This document shows, piece by piece, positions 56,766 through 64,000 of a DNA stretch of 64,000 nucleotides (position 1 is its first letter; each line of letters opens with the position of its first letter). The position numbers were made by a program, and so were the translations under genes. Under the pieces are notes generated by a model. The model was not told the origin of the DNA. It was given only the letters and a program-made list of their open reading frames with translations, and ran no database searches. Source of the DNA: Ophiobolus disseminans (lineage: Eukaryota > Ascomycota > Dothideomycetes > Pleosporales > Phaeosphaeriaceae); the NCBI GenBank assembly GCA_010093685.1, contig MU006216.1, forward strand, positions 757,065-821,064, in the 5' to 3' direction.

Positions 56766-59700
56766 ATGTTTTCCAATGCGCTAAAGTCATTCACTTCGAA
56801 TATCTCGAGCAACTACACCATCAGTCCACAACCCACCTCCTTCGCTGGACCTTGGAAGATATACGATGCAAAGAAAAAATCAACCGGCAAAGCCGCGTCT
56901 GTCTTTGTGTTTGACAAGAAGTCGCTAGAGCCGCCTGCCGGAGCTGGCTTCGGCGGACGTTCTGCTGCCTCGGGGCTGAAGCGGGCGCATGAGGAGGTCG
57001 TCGAGAGACTGAGGAAGGAAGCCAGCTCCTTGGCACGACTGCGACACCCCAGCGTGCTGGAGCTGGTGGAGCCTCTTGAAGACACTCGAGGCGGTGGACT
57101 GCAATTTGCTACGGAGCCGGTGACTGCATCCCTTGCGGGGCTGTTACAGGAAAAGGACGAACAAGAAAAGGCGGGCGGTGTTGGGGGGCGCCGCAGTCGC
57201 TATGTTATCGAAGAGGCGGACGGCCAAAAACGACGGCGTGAGCTTGAGATCGACGAGCTCGAAATCCAAAAGGGACTGCTACAAGTCGCCAAAGGGTTGG
57301 AGTTTTTACACGAGAGCGCTGGGCTGGTGCACGCCAACCTGACGCCAGACGCCATTTTTATCAATGCCAAAGTATGCAACGTTGCTCCAGTTCTGCTCCC
57401 GCCAGTCGCTGACACATGTACAGTCCGACTGGAAGATCTCAGGTCTCGGATTCTCAACTCCGCCTGAAGACTCCACCAAGCCTACATCAGTAATACCAAT
57501 CTCCCTCTCCGAAGCCCTAAACTACGACGCGCGATTGCCACGGCACGTTCAGCTCAATGTTGACTATACCTCGCCCGACTTCGTCATGGATGGCAATGTC
57601 ACTCCAGCAGCAGACATGTTTAGTCTGGGCATGCTGATCATTGCATTATACAACTCGCCACACCAGAGTCCGATGGAGTTCAATGGGAGTACCTCGTCGT
57701 ATAAGCGTGCTTTTGCGTCGTCTTCATCCGTGCCGAGTAAGAACAACAACTTCATGTCCTCACAACCACTGCCTAAGGATGTCGTGAACGGGGTATTGGA
57801 TCGATTGATAACAAGGCGACCGGCACAACGATTGGATGCAAGAGAGTTCCAGCAAGCGCAATACTTTGACAACATATTAGTCTCTACAATCCGCTTCCTT
57901 GATTCACTTCCCGCCAAAACACCCAATGAAAAGTCACAGTTTCTACGAGGGCTGCCACGAATAATTAACCAGTTCCCAAAGTCGGTCATGGAGAAGAAGA
58001 TACTTCCCGCATTGCTCGAAGAAGTGAAAGACCGCGAGCTGCTCACTCTAATCCTACAAAACGTGTTCAAGATTATCCAGACATTACCAACAGGAAAGCG
58101 AGCTTTCACAGAGAAGGTTATACCAAAGTTAAGAGAGATATTCTTGACAAATTCTGCACCAAACGCCAAGGGAACAGCACCGGAACGGGATAGCTTGAAA
58201 GAAGCTGGGTTGATGGTACTTCTCGAAAACATGCCGGTCGCCGCTGAAAATTCCAGTGGGAAAGAGTTCAAAGACGACATCCTGCCGATCATCAACTACG
58301 CCCTTGAGTCGCCAACTCACTCACTTGTTGATGCTGCTCTTCGCACACTACCCGTCGTTCTTCCTATTCTGGATTTCTCTACGATCAAGAATGAGCTCTT
58401 TCCTGTCATCGCTACTATCTTCGCCAAGACGAGTAGTATGGGTATCAAGATCCGTGGGCTGGAAGCATTGCGGACTCTCTGTGGTGGAGGCACAGACGGC
58501 CCGAACGACTACCAGGGAGATGGTCTGACTGGCATGGTCGAGGCGCCCAAAGCCAAGAGCCCAAACGTGTCGATTTTGGACAAGTACACTATACAAGAAA
58601 AGGTCGTACCGCTGCTACGGGGCATCAAAACCAAGGAGCCTGCTGTCATGGTATGTGTTCTTCACCTACAGATATGTTCAACCACTAACGATTAGCAGAC
58701 GGCTGCTCTTGATGTTTTTAAAGCCATCAGCAACCAAGTCGACAGCGACTTCCTTGCTATGGATGTCCTACCTATCTTGTGGCAGTTCAGTCTAGGTCCA
58801 CTACTCAACCTTCCTCAATTCCAGGCTTATATGGCACTCATAAAGTCCATGTCATTACGAGTTGAGAACGAACAAACACGTAAGCTGCAGGAGCTCGGCG
58901 CTAACAACGCGACGGCAACGACACGCAACGAGTTTATGAGCTTTGGAGGCCCAGCTTCGACAAATGGGTTTGACACGACCAATGGAGGCGGGGATACTGA
59001 CTTTGAAGCACTCGTTCGTGGTGACCAACAAGGTTCATCTGGTGGCACTGATATGCTTGGTGGTGATGCATGGGCAAATGCATCAGCATCTGCATCCTCC
59101 TCTACTGTGTTGCCATCTCGCCCGTCTAACAACCGATCAAGATCCAACAACGCATCTCCAGCGGCAACATTTTCATGGTCCACTCCTCCTGTGTCGCCTC
59201 CTCCGCCGAGCAACTTAAACCTCAACCCGCCAAAAGCGCAAAGCCGCTCAATCACGCCTGATAGCAGTTTTGGAACCCTGAATTCTTCTTTCCCAGCGAT
59301 GGCACCCAGCAATCCAGGCATTGGCAACCCTGCTTTTGCTCCCTCCCAACAACAGAGGCCAGCAATTAGCATGAACAGTATGGTTTCTCCAACAACGACA
59401 CCATCATACAGCAACCCAACCACAGGTGGGGGCCTCAATTGGAACCAAGCATCTACCTCTTCCACCCTGTCCTCGAACCCATGGGGTGCACCTGCATCCA
59501 CGTCGAACACATCAAGCGGTTTGCAAAACTTCTCGATCGCGCCACCACCGCAGTCACAGAGTAATCTTTACTCATCATTTAGCATTGCGCCTCCCAAACC
59601 TGCGACTCCGAATACATTTAGCATCGCACCACCGCCAAGTTTGGGTAGTAGAACGGCGAGTAGTGGAAGTGGGATGAACAGCATGGCGGCACTGAGGGCA

Positions 59701-59781
59701 CAGACACAGGGTCAACAGCAGCAGAGACATCAACAGCCTCCACCACCAAATTCATGGAACGGTAGTGATAGTTTGATATGA
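56766..59781 (+). CDS. SCY1: SCY1/SCYL2-type pseudokinase
   Basis: Three exons, 56766-57371, 57424-58650 and 58699-59781, give 971 residues. SCYL2 proteins act in clathrin-dependent traffic between Golgi and endosomes. The N-terminal kinase-like domain (about 25-310) starts AGPWKIYDAKKKSTGKAASV and lacks catalytic residues: HRD is replaced within LVHANLTPDAIFI and DFG by ISGLGFS, so it should be a pseudokinase. HEAT-type helical repeats follow (about 340-640: LRGLPRIINQFPKSVMEKKI, DILPIINYALESPTHSLVDA, KVVPLLRGIKTKEPAVM). The C-terminal 300 residues are disordered, rich in Ser, Asn, Pro and Gly, with three close FSIAPP copies at 59526-59640. The ATG at 56766 precedes a conserved start; splice junctions restore NAK|SDWKISG and AVM|TAALDVF. 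Confidence 0.9.
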
Positions 59782-61376
59782 TAGCCTTGTGAGATTTTTG
59801 AATATGCATTTAGCGGGCGACTAGAGGAAGGAGTATTGAGCGTTGGTCCTGAATATGATCTTTAATAATCACTTTTTAAATACCCATATACCGGTGCACT
59901 ATTGCACCTTGGTCTGCATCCTCGAATAGGAAACAAAGGGCTCAGGACGAGCTGCACCGCATGTCACGCAATTCAGCCTACTTCTGAGCAGACCGGCCGA
60001 CAAGACAAGGCAACCCCCAAGGGCGGCCATGATTCGTCCCGCCAGCATGTGGGCGCAAGTCTGTGTTGCAACATCGTTACATTCACCATGCAACACTATG
60101 CACTGTGGCTTGCTTTTGTCCTCCACAGCCGGCCCTCATCTCGACGTTGTGATCAGCGCTGTGCCGAGAGCCTTGTGAAGTGTAATGCGCCGCACGAGGC
60201 GGACTCTCGTAGCGTACCCTGCATGTAATTGTGCCTCGGAGATCTACAGGGCATACTGGCATCATCATGCGAAGAACTAGATCAGGCCCTCCCAAAAGTC
60301 CGAAAACCAAGCGGGCGGAGTCGAAAAGACCGTTGAATTGGATGGCGGACGTTAGTCGCGGTTGCGAACAAGCAAAAAGTGGATGTCCCGTTACTGCATT
60401 GGCAAGGCTTGCATGTCGTGCTTTGCCATCGCGATTGCGATAATCAAGGTTTTGCACAAGAGAGCGAGGGAGCTTGACCCGCCGCCGTGCCGGGCTTGGC
60501 CATGCTTACTGCGCCACCGGATGCGATCGACGTCATGGGCGCCCGGGATTTACGATGGGCAACTTCAGCGAGCTGCGTTACCGTACATCGTTTGTGTGTG
60601 AAGACGGGATCTATGCCAGTGTTGGGATTCCAGAGAACGGCGTTTTTGATGGTAGTGAATCCGTTTGCGAACGTCTGGTGCCGCCTGGAATGCACCACTC
60701 CACGTGCGGAAACGGTCCTAGTCAGGGCATACGCGGCGGACTCGACATGCAGGCCCGATACGCGGAGCAGGCGATGGATGGCCCGCTACGTCACGAGAGG
60801 TGAGCTCAGTCAGGCGCGTCAGCCGAGAAGTAGTAGAAAATCTCGAATATTGGAGAGGCTGAAGGGAGAGTTGGGAATCTTGGTGTCATAGCGCGGCATC
60901 AGGACTGCGCGGGAGCGTGTTTGTGTAGCGGTGATAGGCCGTTTTCAAAGCCGCACAGAAGGCGCTACCAGGGCACCCACACCTTTCCATATGCACCCTT
61001 TCCTCCAAATCTTGACCGGCTAGCCTTGTGCCCTTCACACCCCCACAAATCTTCACTGGCGCCTTACTCAACGTCAGTTCTGCGCCTCTAGCAGCCCGCC
61101 CCAACACTCGCTCGCTATCACTTTACCTTACCACTGGCTATTTAACATCCCTAGCTCGGCCTGTCGCAAACACCCTCCTTTCTCGCCCGTTTGTCGATCT
61201 CATTCAACTATTTGAACGATCAGCGCACTCCGCAGTTTCAGACTTCTTTCTGACCTGCCTCCCCCCCTCATCCCAACGGGACAATTAGACAACAGCAAGT
61301 GGTTAATGCTCCCGGTTGCAGCTTCACGTCGTCGTCTTTCCTACACTCCGTTTAAGAAGTGCATCCGCTCTGTAAA
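59782..61376. promoter_or_regulatory. Intergenic region upstream of amino-acid transporter
   Basis: About 1.6 kb between two plus-strand genes. Frames of 70-134 codons on both strands around 59.9-60.9 kb overlap one another and lack recognisable features. From about 60,980 to 61,340 the plus strand becomes C/T-rich, the likely promoter and leader of the transporter. Confidence 0.45.
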
Positions 61377-63133
61377 ATGGCGTTAGGCTTGCCGGGCAGA
61401 AAGAAGGCGGGCAGCGCCCGCAGCAACAATAGCAGCAGCAGCGATCCGGTCAACACAGAGAAGAAACGTGACCCCGAACTGGGCAGAATCGAGCCTCCCA
61501 GTCGTCGCGATATGGACGATTCGAGCGACACCAGCATCACTGTTGGCAAGCAGATGGAGATGGAGGCTGAAAATGCGATCAAGTATCGCACGTGCAGCTG
61601 GCCAAAGGTGCGTGAAATTCGATTCCAGCCTGCATAGCCTCGCAAAGAGTGTTGGAGTGTGCCGTCCTTGTGAAAAATCTTGAAGATGAACAGATTCTTG
61701 AATTTGACCGCGAATAATCGCAGTTACCAAAAAATTCGTGTTCAATCCTAACCGAGAACTAGACTGCAGCCCTGCTGTTCTCCGAGTACATCTGCCTGGC
61801 GATCATGTCGTTCCCGTGGTCTTACTCCGTCCTTGGCCTCGTTCCGGGTCTGATCTTGACTTTCGTCATCGCCGCATTGGTCCTGTACACATCTCTAATC
61901 ACCTGGTAAGTAGTATCAGTTATTACGTCTTCTCAACATCTCTAATGCAACCCAGGGAGTTCTGTCTCCGCCACCCCGAGGTTCGCGATGTGTGCGATCT
62001 TGGCCAGATGATCTTCTGGAACAAGAAATGGGCCTTTTACTTTACTGCTGTCATGTTCCTGCTAAACAGTAAGTTACGAACTGAGATACCGAGCGAGAAC
62101 TATCTAACATGCAGTAGACACCTTCATCATGGGCCTGCACTGCCTTGTTGGAGCCAAGTGGTGGAATACAATCACCGGTCACAGCATGTGTACCATCGGA
62201 TTCTCCGCCATCACCGCCATCATCTCGTTCGTCGCCTCGATCCCGCGTACGTTCAACGGCCTCGCCAAGATTGCGACCTTCAGTGCGCTCTTCACGTTCA
62301 TTTCCGTCATCCTGGCCGCCGCGTTCTCTGGAGCCGAAGGCAAGCCTGCAGGCTACCCCGAAAAGGGCGAACCTATAGTTCTTGCCATCCCAGCGGCTGG
62401 AACCTCGTTCGTCCTTGGCATGTCGGCTTTCATGAACATCTCGTACACCTTTATTGGCCAGATCACGCTTCCCAGCTTCATTGCTGAGATGAAAGAGCCG
62501 AAGGACTTTCCCAAGGCCCTCTGGGTTGTGACCATCTGCGAGGTCATCGTGTTCAGCTTGGTGGGCGGCATCGTCTACGGCTACACCGGCAACCAGTACA
62601 TGACCGCACCCGCTTTCGGATCTCTCCAGAACGAGGTTTACAAGAAGGTCTCATTCACGTTCATGGTCCCGACGATCATCTTCCTCGGCGTGTTGTACGC
62701 GTCCGTCTCCGCGCGCTTTGTCTTTTTCCGCGTTTTCGCTGGAACCAGGCACATGGGAAATCACACCTTGGTTGGGTGGGCGGGCTGGATCTCAATCCTT
62801 GCTGTCCTCTGGGTCTTCGCCTTCATCATTGCCGAAGTCATCCCCTTCTTCTCGGATCTGCTGTCGTTGATGAGCTCACTCTTCGACTCTTTCTTCGGCT
62901 TTATCTTCTGGGGCGTCGCCTACTTCCGCCTGCGAGAAGCCAAGTACGGCAAGGATTTCTGGAAGACGCGCGGTATCCGAGGATATGCTGGCTTCTTTTT
63001 CAACATCCTTCTCTGTCTGATCGGGCTGCTGTTCTTGACCGCTGGAACGTACGCGACCGTACAGTCCATCATCGATGGCTACAAGACGACTGGCTTTGGA
63101 GGCCCGTTCACATGCAAGGATAACGGGTTGTAG
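61377..63133 (+). CDS. AAAP-family neutral amino-acid transporter (Mtr-like)
   Basis: Four exons, 61377-61607, 61763-61905, 61956-62068 and 62118-63133, give 500 residues (501 if the upstream acceptor is used). The N-terminal 60 residues are polar and cytoplasmic. The first membrane segment begins just after the conserved YRTCSWPK|TAALLFSEYI. EFCLRHPEVRDVCDLGQMIF, FLLNNTFIMGLHCLVGAKWW and GTSFVLGMSAFMNISYTFIG are typical of the fungal Mtr branch of PF01490, plasma-membrane transporters for neutral and aromatic amino acids. About eleven hydrophobic helices are visible. Intron 1 is 155 nt, the others about 50 nt. The third acceptor is a CAGTAG tandem; the second AG best matches relatives (LLNNTF). 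Substrate range is inferred from family only. Confidence 0.9.
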
Positions 63134-63518
63134 ATGCAAACTTGGTTGTAGGGAAGATTTAGAGGAAGTCGACGTCTTTGTATACCCCGCCATAGGCATG
63201 TCGAGATTGATTAATCGCTATGGGGCGTTGTGTGAATAGTACTGCCATGATGCAGAACGAAATTACTCAGTCAAATGTTAAATTATTGTTTTTAAAAAAG
63301 GACTCACAATTTGCACATCAATATACCCTCCTCCCAAGGTCAACCGTTGCGCTTGCAGCGGTTCGGACGGTTTCGAAGCTATGACGTCTCGCTAACTGCC
63401 GACAGGCACATGCTAGCAAGCTGTCAACACTCCCACACATGATCGTGGACCCTCACTTTCTCTCGTACTCTTCTCTCAGTACAGACTTTTAGTGCACACC
63501 ACCAGTATTACCTTCATC
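63134..63518. promoter_or_regulatory. Promoter region of OPI3 homologue
   Basis: 385 bp between the transporter stop and the OPI3 start. It includes an A/T-rich patch near 63266-63300, probably the transporter 3' end, and C/T-rich sequence before the OPI3 ATG. Confidence 0.5.
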
Positions 63519-64000
63519 ATGAGTAGTTATATCGACTTCAGCCAGCCCAGTTTGTGGAGTGAGTGTCCTGAGGCGCTCAATATGTTAGGCAGCTGCTAAT
63601 GCAGGGTCACAGTATCCACGGCGAGCATTCTGTTCAATCCTACCTTTTGGAAGTAAGTTTTGAGTGCAGGACAATCGATTAGAGCTGACTAGCTTCGTAG
63701 CATCGCGGCGCAACAAGGTACGACAGCGTCGATTCCGTCCCACAGACCCCTCCAGTTCGTCGAGCTTCGCGCTAGCCATACACAACAATACACCAGAGAC
63801 TTGAGCTGGATCTGACACAATGCAGAATACCACAACAAGATCCTCACAAAGCTGGCTGGTGGAAACGCGCGATTCGGCTGCTATGGACTGGCTGTGACTA
63901 TCTTCTCGCTAGGTATTTTTAGGGACTACCTGTACGTCCACTTCCTCTCATACACCCATATTACCCACTCCCGAAGGCATGACCTCTACTAACACTATCA
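63519..64000 (+). CDS. OPI3: Phospholipid methyltransferase OPI3 homologue, 5' part only
   Basis: The N-terminal part of the enzyme that adds the last two methyl groups converting monomethyl-phosphatidylethanolamine to phosphatidylcholine in the ER. Visible exons are 63519-63558, 63613-63652, 63701-63717 and 63826-63931; the window ends inside or just after the following intron (donor GTACGT at 63932). Joined, they begin MSSYIDFSQPSLW and include SILFNPTFWNIAAQQEYHNK, FGCYGLAVTIFSLGIFRDYL, which match the Opi3 N-terminus closely. Exon 3 is only 17 nt. The rest of the gene, including the catalytic membrane region, lies outside the window. Confidence 0.88.

Noticed and set aside
60487..60891. 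134-codon frame upstream of the transporter
   Set aside because: Begins at a non-ATG codon, Arg/Cys-rich noise composition, overlapping frames on both strands.

Overview
The window looks like nuclear chromosomal DNA of a filamentous ascomycete (Pezizomycotina, probably a Dothideomycete). Genes are about 1-3 kb and carry short introns of 47-75 nt, with GTRNGN donors and CTAAC/CTGAC branch points close to the acceptor. The beta-tubulin gene has the ascomycete intron layout (after codons 4, 12 and 53). Several families are typical of these fungi: an AA11 copper monooxygenase, a fungal rhodopsin-like membrane protein, a fungal CxxC F-box protein and a Sld3 homologue. I found no tRNA, rRNA, CRISPR array or recognisable transposon. 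Exon structures were worked out by eye from splice motifs, reading frame and family conservation; none is confirmed by transcripts.

Layout. 1-15 kb is gene-sparse: a secreted AA11 monooxygenase (-), RIC1 (+), a transcription-factor-like protein without a zinc cluster (+), then about 4.8 kb holding only a skewed, possibly transcribed tract and a small repeat protein broken by one in-frame TAG. 15-24 kb: F-box-like protein (+), secreted Yellow/royal-jelly-like protein and secreted GMC oxidoreductase (both -), seven-helix rhodopsin-like protein (+). 24-40 kb: SLD3, a serine-rich unknown, and a giant charged repeat protein of about 2,556 residues. 40-64 kb is a dense housekeeping block: CK2 beta subunit, a small secreted protein, branched-chain keto-acid dehydrogenase E2, prefoldin 1, alkaline ceramidase, beta-tubulin, CLC exchanger, mitochondrial HMG-box protein, branched-chain aminotransferase, SCY1-type pseudokinase, an Mtr-like amino-acid transporter and, cut by the right edge, OPI3.

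Functional links. The genes do not form one pathway. The aminotransferase and the E2 subunit act in the same branched-chain amino-acid catabolic route about 10 kb apart. RIC1, the SCY1 pseudokinase and the CLC exchanger all act in Golgi/endosome traffic or ion balance. Prefoldin 1 lies two genes from beta-tubulin, a client of the prefoldin/CCT route. The AA11 enzyme, Yellow-like protein, GMC enzyme and small cysteine protein are predicted to be secreted.

The least explained objects are the giant protein with about 15 copies of a tryptophan-glycine/poly-lysine module (31.5-39.4 kb), the SLGR-repeat reading frame interrupted by a TAG (13.7-14.5 kb), and the strand-skew switch near 13.1 kb.
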